From contig NZ_VTOJ01000002.1 in NCBI RefSeq assembly GCF_009176545.1, positions 744,001 through 808,000 on the forward strand: 64,000 nt of DNA. The letters are read 5' to 3'. The stretch's first letter is position 1. Each line of letters begins with the position of its first letter. This document shows, in pieces, positions 1-7,900 of this stretch. Below the pieces are notes generated by a model. The model saw only the letters and a list, made by a program, of their open reading frames with translations. It had not been told where the DNA came from and ran no database searches. Origin of the DNA: Salinigranum salinum. Its GTDB lineage: Archaea > Halobacteriota > Halobacteria > Halobacteriales > Haloferacaceae. The position numbers and the translations under genes are program-made.

Positions 1-120
1 GACGGGGGGAGAACCGCGGGCGGAGACGGGGATGGAGACGAAGACGGAGACGGAGATGGGGACGGGGACGAAGACGGTGGCGGAGAGAGGGACAGGGGCG
101 AAGACGGGGGCACAGCTCCG
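1..120 (+). repeat. Low-complexity GACGGGGACG-type repeat at left edge
   Basis: A purine-rich run made of GAC, GGG, GGA and GAA triplets. One frame stays open into the next gene and reads as an Asp/Gly-rich linker. The adjacent frame reads Thr/Lys/Glu-rich and stops at TGA 122-124, overlapping the downstream ATG. The run is therefore either the C-terminal tail of an upstream eCIS gene (a DUF4255/Pvc16-type cap protein would be expected there) or a linker joining that gene to the next domain. The sequence to the left is needed to decide. Confidence 0.6.
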
Positions 121-759
121 ATGAGCGAGCGGGAGTGGGTCGCCGTCGACAGCCGCGAACGGACGCTATCGCTGGCAGTGATGCCGGTCGACGCCGTCAC
201 CGGCGGTCGTCCGATCGAGCCACCCCGGGTCGTCATCGAGGAGGTCGACGCCGACCCGGTCGGGACGCGGTCGGGGTACCACCTCTTTCTCGACCTCCCC
301 GCGACGCCCGACACGGTCACCGTCGTCGTCGACGGAGGATCGCGCTACCTCGACGCGGAACGCGTCGTCGATCGGTCGGCACTGGATCGACTCGACCCGT
401 CGGTGACGGTCGCGCTCGACCCGGCTCCGGCGTATCCGTTCGCGCCGAGAGCGACGCTGCTCCGCGGGAAGGTCACGAACCGGGACGACGAGGGCGTCGA
501 GGGCGTCGCGCTCTCGCTCCGCCACACCGACGTCTCGACGGTGTCGACGACCGGCGGCGACTACGTGCTGTGGCTCGGCGACCTCGTCCGCGAGAGCGTC
601 GAAACCGTTGGAGACCGTCGGCTCGTCCGGGTCAACAACCAGCCCCCGCGACTCGTCGCCGAACACGACGACTACCGCCGAACGGTCGTCACCCAGGAGG
701 TCGAGGAGGCGACGACGACGGTCCGGGACGTGGAGCTACGACCACCCGGTGGGCCGTAG
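121..759 (+). CDS. eCIS accessory protein with carboxypeptidase-regulatory/Ig-like fold
   Basis: A 212-residue protein with no membrane segment or signal peptide. The middle (about residues 110-160) resembles a carboxypeptidase-regulatory or transthyretin-like beta sandwich: a LLRGKVTNRDDEGVEGV stretch, then STTGGDYVLWLGD. Small proteins of this kind often sit next to the sheath gene in eCIS loci; their role is not established, and attachment or cap functions are guesses. ATG 121 overlaps a TGA in the adjacent frame (ATGA), as at several later junctions, which favours this start. However, the same frame is open to the left edge, so the protein may be the C-terminal part of a longer one. The family assignment is tentative. 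Confidence 0.65.
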   Translation: MSEREWVAVDSRERTLSLAVMPVDAVTGGRPIEPPRVVIEEVDADPVGTRSGYHLFLDLPATPDTVTVVVDGGSRYLDAERVVDRSALDRLDPSVTVALDPAPAYPFAPRATLLRGKVTNRDDEGVEGVALSLRHTDVSTVSTTGGDYVLWLGDLVRESVETVGDRRLVRVNNQPPRLVAEHDDYRRTVVTQEVEEATTTVRDVELRPPGGP

Positions 760-786
760 GGCGTGGACGCGAACGGGCCGACACCA

Positions 787-808
787 CGGCCGACATTGTG
801 GTCGGCCG
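787..808. terminator. Perfect 8-bp hairpin between first gene and sheath
   Basis: CGGCCGAC (787-794) and GTCGGCCG (801-808) are exact reverse complements around a 6-base loop. The hairpin lies 28 bases after the stop of the first gene and just before an AT-rich promoter. It may end or attenuate the upstream transcript, or bind a regulator; the sequence alone does not decide. Confidence 0.45.
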
Positions 809-830
809 GTCCGTCTGAAATTCATTCATT

Positions 831-846
831 AGCAAAAATTTATTTG
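831..846 (+). promoter_or_regulatory. Archaeal TATA-type promoter for the sheath operon
   Basis: An abruptly AT-rich block (AGCAAAAATTTATTTG) in a very GC-rich locus, about 50 bases upstream of the sheath ATG at 897. TTTATT would serve as the TATA box and would place transcription start near 868, leaving a short leader. It would allow the structural genes to be expressed separately from the upstream gene. Confidence 0.55.
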
Positions 847-896
847 AGTGTACACGACAATGAGGTCACATGACACTGTTGGGTAGGTGGCAGTAG

Positions 897-2369
897 ATGC
901 CCGAATACCGATCGCCAGGCGTGTACATCGAGGAGGTCGCGACGGGGGCGGTTCCTATTCAGGGAGTAGGAACGAGCACAGCGGGGTTCCTCGGGTTGAC
1001 CGAACGGGGCCCGACGACGCCGGAGCTCGTCACGAGCTTCGCCGAGTTCAGACGGACCTACGGCGCGGCCGCCGAGTGGACCTACGGGGAGGGTGACGAC
1101 GCCGTCGAGGAGTCGTCGTTCCTCGTGTACGCCATCGACGGCTTCTTCAAGAACGGCGGGGGCCGCTGTTACGTCGCCCGGATCGTGGCGAGAGACGCCA
1201 CGGCCGCCAGCACGACGCTCGACGAGGCCGTCACCGTGACGGCCATCGGCGAGGGGCTCTGGGGGAACGACGTGACCGTCGACGTCGGGACGGGGACGCT
1301 CTCGACCGACCTGTTCAGCCTGACGTTCCACTACGGGGAGTACGAGGAGACGTACGGCGACCTCTCGAGCGACCCCACCGACGGCAACTACTACGAGAAG
1401 GTCGTCAACGGCAGTTCGACGCTCGTCGAGCTGTCGCGGGCCGGCGAGGGGACGCCCGCGGTCGCCAGCGGCGTCGCGCTCGAAGGCGGGGCGGCCGGGG
1501 CCGAAACCGTCGGGCTCGACGACTTCCAGGGCCGCGACACGCCGGGAGACCGCACCGGCCTGGCCGCGTTCGAGGAGATCGACGACATCCAGATCGTCTG
1601 CGCACCGGACGAGGTCAACACGACCGACTACGCGGGACTGACAGGCGAACTCCGGACCCACTGCGAGAACATGGGCGACCGGTTCGCGGTCCTGCAGGGC
1701 GAGCGGAGCGTCGACATCGACGGGCTCCGCCCCCCGGTCGATTCGGACTACGCGGCGTACTACGTCCCCTGGATCAGGGTCATCGATCCCGAGACGAACG
1801 CCCCAGTGCTCGTCCCGCCCGGTGGCCACGTCGCGGGGATCTACGCCCGGAGCGACACGGAGCGGGGCGTCCACAAGGCACCGGCGAACGAGATCGTCCG
1901 CGGTGCGCAGGAGCTCCAGCTCAACATCACGAAAGAGGAGCAGGAGGGGCTCAACCCGGTCGGCGTCAACGTCATCCGGAGCTTCCCGGGTCGCGGCATC
2001 CGCGTCTGGGGTGCCCGGACGACGTCGAGCGACGCCCTCTGGAAGTACCTGAACGTGCGCCGGCTCTTCCTCTACGTCGAGGAGTCGATCGAGGAGGGGA
2101 CGCAGTGGGCCGTCTTCGAGCCGAACGACCAGCGGCTCTGGGCGCGCGTCCGTCAGTCCGTCAGCAACTTCCTGACGTCGGTCTGGCGGGACGGCGCGCT
2201 GATGGGGACGACGCCCGAGGAGGCGTTCTACGTCACTTGCGACCGCACCACGATGACGCAGGACGACATCGACAACGGGCGGCTGATCGTCGAGGTCGGG
2301 ATCGCGCCGGTCAAACCCGCGGAGTTCGTCATCTTCCGCATCACCCAGACCGCCGGAGGCTCCGAATGA
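897..2369 (+). CDS. eCIS contractile tail sheath protein
   Basis: A 490-residue protein that forms the contractile outer sheath around the inner tube. It opens with the typical sheath start MPEYRSPGVYIEEV, followed by the G-T-S-T-A-G-F-L-G segment. The C-terminal third contains the conserved contact region near WKYLNVRRLFLYVEESIEEG and ends in a beta strand, EFVIFRITQT, as in Afp2-4/Pvc2-4 and phage sheaths. Length is normal. It is the first gene after the promoter at 831-846. Only one sheath gene is present here, whereas Afp and PVC encode three variants. Its stop overlaps the ATG of a 31-codon reading frame. Confidence 0.96.
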   Translation: MPEYRSPGVYIEEVATGAVPIQGVGTSTAGFLGLTERGPTTPELVTSFAEFRRTYGAAAEWTYGEGDDAVEESSFLVYAIDGFFKNGGGRCYVARIVARDATAASTTLDEAVTVTAIGEGLWGNDVTVDVGTGTLSTDLFSLTFHYGEYEETYGDLSSDPTDGNYYEKVVNGSSTLVELSRAGEGTPAVASGVALEGGAAGAETVGLDDFQGRDTPGDRTGLAAFEEIDDIQIVCAPDEVNTTDYAGLTGELRTHCENMGDRFAVLQGERSVDIDGLRPPVDSDYAAYYVPWIRVIDPETNAPVLVPPGGHVAGIYARSDTERGVHKAPANEIVRGAQELQLNITKEEQEGLNPVGVNVIRSFPGRGIRVWGARTTSSDALWKYLNVRRLFLYVEESIEEGTQWAVFEPNDQRLWARVRQSVSNFLTSVWRDGALMGTTPEEAFYVTCDRTTMTQDDIDNGRLIVEVGIAPVKPAEFVIFRITQTAGGSE

Positions 2370-2461
2370 GCGACGCCGACGCCGGGGCGACGACGAAGCG
2401 ACCACGACCGACGACGGGGCGGTCACGAACGACGACGGACACCGACATGGAGGACAGGTAG
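2366..2461 (+). CDS. Possible 31-residue translationally coupled peptide
   Basis: ATG 2366 overlaps the sheath TGA as ATGA. The frame stays open until a TAG that directly abuts the tube ATG (TAGATG). The peptide begins MSDADAGATTKRP and is rich in Thr, Arg and Asp, with no recognisable domain. Its exact stop-to-start fit on both sides suggests at least a ribosome relay between sheath and tube genes. Whether the peptide itself matters is unknown. Confidence 0.35.
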   Translation: MSDADAGATTKRPRPTTGRSRTTTDTDMEDR

Positions 2462-2902
2462 ATGCCGGACAGACACGGGCCGTACCGCAACTTCAGATAT
2501 CTGCTCGAGATCGACGGGATCGCACAGGCGGGGTTCAGCGAGGCGACGATCCCGGAGGCGTCGACCGAGCCGATCGAGTACCGCGAAGGGAACGAAGCGC
2601 CGACGGTCAGGAAGCTGTCGAGCCTCAACGCCTACGGGAACGTGACGTTACAGTGGGGCGTCACCACCGACTCGATGGCGCTGTACGAGTGGTGGACGCT
2701 GGTCGAACAGGGGAAGGTCGACGAGGCCAGACGGAGCGTCGCCGTGATCGTGCTCGACGAGGAGGGTGAACCGGGTGCCCGGTGGCAGTTCCGCAACGCG
2801 TGGCCACAGCAGTACGACGCGCCGGATCTCAGCGCCACCGCCAACGAGGTGGCGATCGAGAGCCTGGAGATCGTCCACGAGGGCATGGAACGGGCCGAGT
2901 AG
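2462..2902 (+). CDS. eCIS inner tube protein (first copy)
   Basis: A 146-residue tube subunit of the gp19/Hcp-like family (Afp1/Afp5 type), expected to stack as hexameric rings inside the sheath. Diagnostic stretches are GPYRNFRYLLEIDGIAQAGF at the N-terminus, the EYREGNEAPTVRKL loop and the VAIESLEIVHEGM C-terminal strand. It starts directly after a TAG (TAGATG), and its own TAG abuts the next ATG. A second tube gene at 3564 is about the same length but diverged; such pairs normally divide into bulk tube and baseplate-proximal tube. Confidence 0.93.
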   Translation: MPDRHGPYRNFRYLLEIDGIAQAGFSEATIPEASTEPIEYREGNEAPTVRKLSSLNAYGNVTLQWGVTTDSMALYEWWTLVEQGKVDEARRSVAVIVLDEEGEPGARWQFRNAWPQQYDAPDLSATANEVAIESLEIVHEGMERAE

Positions 2903-3310
2903 ATGAGCGGGTCCGCGCTCCAGACCGAGTTCGAGTTCACCCTCCCCCAGGGGTACGCCGACGAGGAGGGGACTCTCCACCGCGAGGGGACGATGCGGCT
3001 CGCCACCGCGGCCGACGAGATCAAACCACTCACCGACCCACGGGTCAGATCGAACGGCTCGTACCTGACGGTGATCCTGCTCGCGCGGGTGATCACCAGA
3101 CTGGGCACGATCGAGGAGGTGACGCCACACCACGTCGAGAACCTGTTCGTCTCGGATCTGGCGTACCTGCAGGACCTCTACGAGCGAGTGAACGCACGGG
3201 GGGCAGACACCGTCGACGCCGTCTGTCCCGAGTGTGGCGAGGGGTTCGAGGTCGAGATCCGGTCGACGTTCGAGCGGGAACCGGAGGAGGTGGAGGCGGG
3301 AAACCCGTGA
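2903..3310 (+). CDS. Small eCIS tail-assembly-type protein with a CxxC knuckle
   Basis: A 135-residue protein beginning SALQTEFEFTLPQGYADEEG, the pattern of the small phage tail assembly proteins encoded beside tube genes in many eCIS loci. A helical centre (about residues 40-95) is followed by CPECGEGFEVEI. That is a single CxxC pair, so a metal site would need partners from another subunit. A tube or baseplate chaperone role is inferred from position. Its TGA overlaps the GTG of the next gene as GTGA. Confidence 0.75.
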   Translation: MSGSALQTEFEFTLPQGYADEEGTLHREGTMRLATAADEIKPLTDPRVRSNGSYLTVILLARVITRLGTIEEVTPHHVENLFVSDLAYLQDLYERVNARGADTVDAVCPECGEGFEVEIRSTFEREPEEVEAGNP

Positions 3311-3564
3311 GTTCGCCCTCGTCCCAGCCCCCGATCGAGGGATATCCGCTGGACCGGCTGTACGAGGAGGTCGCCTTCGTCGCGTACCACTTCAACTGGT
3401 CACACGACGAAGTGCTCGCCCTGCCGCACTGGGAACGCCGGCGCTGGTGCGAGGAGATCAGCGCGATCAACGAACGGATGTCCGACGACGGCCAGCGGGG
3501 ACCCTCAGGGTCGAAGCGGTCGCCGCGGTCGCTGGATTCGATCGAACCGGCCGGTGAGCGCTGA
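3307..3564 (+). CDS. DUF6760-type small eCIS protein
   Basis: An 85-residue protein read from GTG 3307, which overlaps the preceding stop (GTGA). The frame is open further upstream, but only this start avoids a long overlap and puts the conserved block at the N-terminus. That block reads YPLDRLYEEVAFVAYHFNWS, then EVLALPHWERRRWCEEIS, which I recognise as the DUF6760 family found in eCIS clusters between the two tube genes. The last 30 residues are low-complexity. It is probably a soluble assembly factor, but its function is not known. The final base of its stop is the first base of the next ATG (TGATG). Confidence 0.8.
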   Translation: MSSPSSQPPIEGYPLDRLYEEVAFVAYHFNWSHDEVLALPHWERRRWCEEISAINERMSDDGQRGPSGSKRSPRSLDSIEPAGER

Positions 3565-4004
3565 TGTCGGCGGAACGGACCGACCCCTACCGCGGCTTCC
3601 GGTTCCACGTCGAGATCGACGATCTGATCGTCGGGGGGTTTTCCGAGGTCTCGGGCCTGGAGGTCGAGGTGAGGACCGAGGAGTACGAGGAGGGCGGCGT
3701 CAACGGGTTCGTCCACAAACTCCCGACCCGCGTGCAGCACCCGAACCTGGTGCTCGAGCGGGGACTGACCGACTCGACCGTCTTCTGGGACTGGATCGAG
3801 GCCACGACGTCGCCGCCGGTGACGCGCCGGAACGTCCGGGTGCTGGTGCTGGACTCGCTGGGACAGGAGACCTGGGGATGGGAGTGTCGGGAGGCCTTGC
3901 CGGTGCAGTGGAGCGGTCCGACCCTCCAGGCCGACCAGGGGACGGTCGCGCTCGAATCGCTCGAACTGGTCCACCGAGGAATCAGCAGAATGAGGCCACC
4001 GTGA
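3564..4004 (+). CDS. eCIS inner tube protein (second copy)
   Basis: A 146-residue gp19-like tube protein. It shows DPYRGFRFHVEIDDLIVGGF and SEVSGLEVEVRTEEYEEGG at the N-terminus, and the usual VALESLELVHRGI strand near the end. The SEVSGL segment resembles canonical phage tube proteins more closely than the first copy does. By analogy with Afp5/Afp1 it may form the tube initiator ring or the bulk tube. Its start shares one base with the previous stop, so translation is coupled. Confidence 0.93.
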   Translation: MSAERTDPYRGFRFHVEIDDLIVGGFSEVSGLEVEVRTEEYEEGGVNGFVHKLPTRVQHPNLVLERGLTDSTVFWDWIEATTSPPVTRRNVRVLVLDSLGQETWGWECREALPVQWSGPTLQADQGTVALESLELVHRGISRMRPP

Positions 4005-4032
4005 CCCGAGACACGCGCTCCTCTCGCCGCGA

Positions 4033-6225
4033 ATGACGCCGTACGCCGACAGCCGTGACCACCTCCGAGACGAACTCGCCCGCCTCGACCTCCTGCTCAG
4101 ACTCCGACTCGAGGAGTGGTGGGAGGAGAACGACCGGCTCGACGAGTTCCGCGGGCTGTACGTCTCCGACGAGGCGGTCGATCGGCTCCTGCAGACGGCG
4201 TCTCCCGGCGCGTCCGGCGACGAGGCGGGACGCGAGCGGCGGCGTGACGGACACCAGTCCGGCGAACAGCAGGAGCTCCTCGCCCGGATCGAGGAGGCGA
4301 CACGCCGTCTGCGCGAGCGGCGGGCGCGGACTCCGGCCGAGCGGGGACTGCGGCTCGACCACCTCGCGGCCCGGTTCGCCCTCGACCGTCGCGACCAGGA
4401 CGCGCTCCTCGTCGCCGTCGCACCCGAACTCGACCGCAAGTACGAGACGATCTACTCGTACCTCCAGGACGACGTGACCCGGACGCGACCGACCGTCGAG
4501 TTGATCCGGCAGATCGTCACCCCGACGGCGGCCGACCGACTCGACGCACGGGCGACGTTCGCGCCGCGGTCGCCGCTCCGGCGGTCGGGACTCGTCCGCG
4601 TACGCGACGAGGACCGGCCGCTCCTCTCGAGGACGGTGTCGGTCGACGAACGCGTCGTGGCGTTTCTCCTCGGGGACGACGACGTGGATCCCGAACTCGC
4701 GGACGTCGCCGAACTGACCACGGCCGACCGCTCGCTGACCGATCTGGTGATCGACACGGAGCGGCGCGAGGCACTCAAGCGGATCGCCGCGAGACGCGAG
4801 GAAGGCGGCCCGTTCGTGATCCACCTCCACGGACCACGCGGCGTCGGCAAGGCCGCAGCGGTGGCCGCGCTGTGCGCGATCGACGGGACACCGATCCTGA
4901 CGGTAGACGCCCGGGCGATCGAGCCGAGCAGGAGTCGAGACACCTTCGTCCGTCTGCGCAGGGAAGCACACCTCCAGGCCGCGGCCCTCTACCTCAGACA
5001 GTTCCCGTCGGCGCGACCGGCGGCGACAGCCGAGGACGAGAGCGAGCGGGTGGACCCGGAGCCTGTCGACCCCGACCGCCTTCTGGGGGAGGTCGACGCG
5101 TTCGACGGCCCCGTCTTCCTCTCGGGCGAGCGACCGCTCCCGTCGAGACTTCTGGTCGGCGTGGTGCGCCACGACGTCGCGACGCTCCACCTCCCGCGCC
5201 CCGACTACGAACACCGGCGGGCGCTGTGGGAGGCCGTCGACGACCTCCCCGACTCGGTCGACACGGCCGCCCTCGCCGCCACGTTCCGGCTCACGGCCGG
5301 GGGGATAAGAGACGCCATGGCGGCGGCCCGGATCGACGCGAACGGCGACGACCTCACCGGAGAACACGTCTATCGGGGCTGTCGGGCGCAGACGGCCGGC
5401 AACCTCTCGTCGCTGGCCAAGCGTGTCGAGCCGACGTACACGTGGGACGACATCGTCCTGCCAGCCGATCGGCTCGCCCACCTCCGGGAGGTAGCCGCCC
5501 ATCTCAGACACCGTGGTCGGGTGTACGACGAGTGGGCGTTCGCGCGGAAGTTCAGCCTCGGCAACGGGCTCAACGTGCTCTTCACGGGGGCGTCGGGGAC
5601 CGGCAAGACGATGGCCGCCGAGGTCGTCGCCAACGACGCCGGCCTCGAACTGTACAAGATCGACCTCTCGACCGTCGTCAGCAAGTACATCGGCGAGACA
5701 GAGAAGAACCTGAGCCGGGTGTTCGACGAGGCCGAGACCAGCGACGCGATCCTCTTCTTCGACGAGGCCGACGCCCTGTTCGGCAAGCGAACCGAAGTAA
5801 AAGACTCCCACGACCGCTACGCGAACATCGAGGTGAACTACCTGCTCCAGCGGATCGAAGAACACGACGGGACGGTCGTCCTCACCACCAACTTCGCGGG
5901 GAACATCGACGACGCGTTCCGCCGTCGCATCCACCACAGTGTCGACTTCCCGGTGCCCGACCGGGCGTCGCGCGAGGCGATCTGGCGGGGGATCTTCCCC
6001 GCGGAGACGCCCGTGGGCACACTCGACTACGACTTCCTCGCGGGGCTCGACCTCGTCGGCGGCAACATCAAGAACGTCGCGCTCACCGCGGCGTTCCTCG
6101 CGGCCGACGACGACTCCGCGGTGGAGATGGAACACGTCGTCCGGGCCACGAAACGGGAGTTCCAGAAGCTGGGCCGGCTCCTCAAACCCGAGGAGTTCGG
6201 CGAGTACCGCGAGTTCGTCGCGTAA
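4033..6225 (+). CDS. eCIS AAA+ ATPase (Afp15/Pvc15-like)
   Basis: A 730-residue ATPase of the kind encoded in nearly all eCIS loci, thought to help assemble particles or load cargo in the producing cell. The C-terminal AAA+ module has Walker A GASGTGKT (about residue 519), Walker B ILFFDEAD (about 573), a TTN sensor-1 motif and an arginine-rich FRRRIHH segment. An earlier loop, GPRGVGKAA (about 267), looks like a decayed P-loop without the usual Ser/Thr after lysine, so the first nucleotide domain is probably inactive. The N-terminus is helical (RDELARLDLLLRLRLEEWWE). A 28-base gap separates it from the tube gene. Confidence 0.93.
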   Translation: MTPYADSRDHLRDELARLDLLLRLRLEEWWEENDRLDEFRGLYVSDEAVDRLLQTASPGASGDEAGRERRRDGHQSGEQQELLARIEEATRRLRERRARTPAERGLRLDHLAARFALDRRDQDALLVAVAPELDRKYETIYSYLQDDVTRTRPTVELIRQIVTPTAADRLDARATFAPRSPLRRSGLVRVRDEDRPLLSRTVSVDERVVAFLLGDDDVDPELADVAELTTADRSLTDLVIDTERREALKRIAARREEGGPFVIHLHGPRGVGKAAAVAALCAIDGTPILTVDARAIEPSRSRDTFVRLRREAHLQAAALYLRQFPSARPAATAEDESERVDPEPVDPDRLLGEVDAFDGPVFLSGERPLPSRLLVGVVRHDVATLHLPRPDYEHRRALWEAVDDLPDSVDTAALAATFRLTAGGIRDAMAAARIDANGDDLTGEHVYRGCRAQTAGNLSSLAKRVEPTYTWDDIVLPADRLAHLREVAAHLRHRGRVYDEWAFARKFSLGNGLNVLFTGASGTGKTMAAEVVANDAGLELYKIDLSTVVSKYIGETEKNLSRVFDEAETSDAILFFDEADALFGKRTEVKDSHDRYANIEVNYLLQRIEEHDGTVVLTTNFAGNIDDAFRRRIHHSVDFPVPDRASREAIWRGIFPAETPVGTLDYDFLAGLDLVGGNIKNVALTAAFLAADDDSAVEMEHVVRATKREFQKLGRLLKPEEFGEYREFVA

Positions 6226-6318
6226 CGGTACAGGTACCGCGCTGTCGTGTCCCGCCCTCACCGGAGTGGTCGTGGATGGGAGTCATGGTCCTCGAAGAGC
6301 GAGTTCCGATCGGCCGCC

Positions 6319-7644
6319 TCAGGGTGCAGGGGGGACGCCCGGAATCGCGATGGCGACGACCAGTCCGAGGATGCTCGCGGCGGAGCCGACGTCCGAGAGG
6401 ATGTCGCGGTCGGATTCGTCGGATGGGTCGAAGAAGTACGCCTCTCCCTTCACGAACGTGTCCTCGAGCACGAACCCACCAGGGACACCGCGACACGCCT
6501 GGTTCACGCTCGTGTTCGCCTGCGTCGAGCAGCAGTTCCGCTTGGCCGACATGTGTATCTTGACCCACTCCCAGGGGTTGTTCTCTACCTCGTAGATCTC
6601 GATACGGTACCGTGCGGCGTCGACGCACTCACAGCTGCTTCCGAACACCTGGGACTGCTTGTTGCTGTTGTACCGATGAGTGATTCGTGTCGCGTTGAAA
6701 TCGCCGGCGAACGCCCGGACTGTCGTCGTCGGACCGGTCTCGCCGATCGGCGGAGCTTCGACAGTGGAGAGGTCCCGTCCGGGCGGATGCACGCACTCGG
6801 CCTTCTGGACCCGTTCGCTCCCCGCGCGCTGCTGGAGCACGTGAGTCAGTTCGTGGGCGATGAGCTGTCTCCCTGCCGGCGTCTCCGGAGCGTACTCCCC
6901 CGCGCCGAACACGACGTCGGTGCCGAGCGTGTACGCCCGTGCGTGGATCGCTCGCGCCGACTCGGCCGCGCGCGGGCCGGTGTGGACGCGGACGTCCTCG
7001 AAACTCGTCCCGAAGCGCGGCTCGAAGTACGTGCGGACCGACGCCGGAAGGGGACGCCCGCCGCCCGGTGGCGACACGTCCGAGTCCGCCGTTCGCCCGC
7101 TACCGACGGCGCGCCGCTGGATCGTGGGAGGAGTCGCAGTGGAGGCGGTCGTCGACGTGACCGACCCCCGCACGACGGCCTTCGAGACCCGCTCGGCCTC
7201 GCGCTCGTACCTGTCGTCCGGGCTCCCGATTCGCCGTTTCGCCTGAGCGGCCGTGTCGCCGGCCGTCGTGGATTCGCCCGTGGTCTCTGTCGTGGATCCC
7301 AGCTTCTCCTCACAGTCGGGACAGTCGAGCGACTTGCCGGCGCGGTAGCGCGCCCGACACCGAGGACACAGCGAGCCGACCGGGGCCGCCGTGGAGTCGG
7401 ACGGCTTGCGTCGCTCCCCTCGCCGGCGTGAGGCGGCGTCGACCATCCGTTGAACCGTCCGGTTTCCGAGCTGTCGCTGGACGCGGTGCAGGGGATGGCC
7501 GCTGGGAGACGTGCTCGTTCCCGTCTCTCTGGATGCACGTTCGGCGTTCGTCTCACGTCGCCGTTGGTCCGTGCGTCTCCCGGGCGGTCCTCGAGTCGAC
7601 GGTCGCTCCTCCTCGGCGGTCCGCTGGCCGGCGCGGGCGTTCAT
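6319..7644 (-). CDS. DUF4157 (HExxH) protein, probable eCIS cargo/effector
   Basis: A 441-residue protein on the strand opposite the rest of the eCIS genes. The N-terminus (1-80) is basic and disordered with an HRVQRQLGNRTVQRM motif typical of eCIS-linked DUF4157 proteins. A four-cysteine zinc ribbon (C93, C96, C108, C111) follows. The DUF4157 domain (about 198-275) carries H264-E-L-T-H268, the HExxH zinc protease-like motif. The last 160 residues match nothing I recognise; they contain clustered cysteines (CEC, NCC) and a hydrophobic tail. DUF4157 is enriched among eCIS effectors, and the variable C-terminus could be the active payload. No signal peptide is visible, as expected for cargo loaded in the cytoplasm. 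Confidence 0.82.
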   Translation of the reverse strand: MNARAGQRTAEEERPSTRGPPGRRTDQRRRETNAERASRETGTSTSPSGHPLHRVQRQLGNRTVQRMVDAASRRRGERRKPSDSTAAPVGSLCPRCRARYRAGKSLDCPDCEEKLGSTTETTGESTTAGDTAAQAKRRIGSPDDRYEREAERVSKAVVRGSVTSTTASTATPPTIQRRAVGSGRTADSDVSPPGGGRPLPASVRTYFEPRFGTSFEDVRVHTGPRAAESARAIHARAYTLGTDVVFGAGEYAPETPAGRQLIAHELTHVLQQRAGSERVQKAECVHPPGRDLSTVEAPPIGETGPTTTVRAFAGDFNATRITHRYNSNKQSQVFGSSCECVDAARYRIEIYEVENNPWEWVKIHMSAKRNCCSTQANTSVNQACRGVPGGFVLEDTFVKGEAYFFDPSDESDRDILSDVGSAASILGLVVAIAIPGVPPAP

Positions 7645-7900
7645 GCGCCCGGCCTGCAGAGAACCAGTCGTTGGTGAACCATGCTAACTCGACTCATCAG
7701 TCGACGCCGATCGATAATAGCTCTTTCCGCCCGCGGATCCGGTGGTTCGGGAAGTCGACGTGGAGACGGTCCGAGAAGTTAGTGTAGGGAAACTCATAAG
7801 TCGCGTCCGGGAGATGTGAGATCAGTTACCAGCGTCGGACCGACAGAGCCGGCGAGCGCGTCTCGCCGGCCACGCGTCGAGCGCCGACGGGAGGTAATCA
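7645..7900. promoter_or_regulatory. Divergent promoter region between effector and disordered protein
   Basis: A 256-base gap between divergent genes. It holds AT-richer patches at about 7713-7728 (GATAATAGC, possible TATA for the minus-strand effector) and 7789-7799 (AAACTCATAAG, possible TATA for the plus strand). A strong Shine-Dalgarno GGGAGGT at 7889-7895 precedes GTG 7901. No open frame in the gap is convincing. Confidence 0.4.

Noticed and set aside
4872..6563. Long plus-strand frame inside the AAA+ gene
   Set aside because: It is Arg/Gly/Pro-rich shadow sequence of a GC-rich gene; the other frame carries Walker A, Walker B and sensor motifs.
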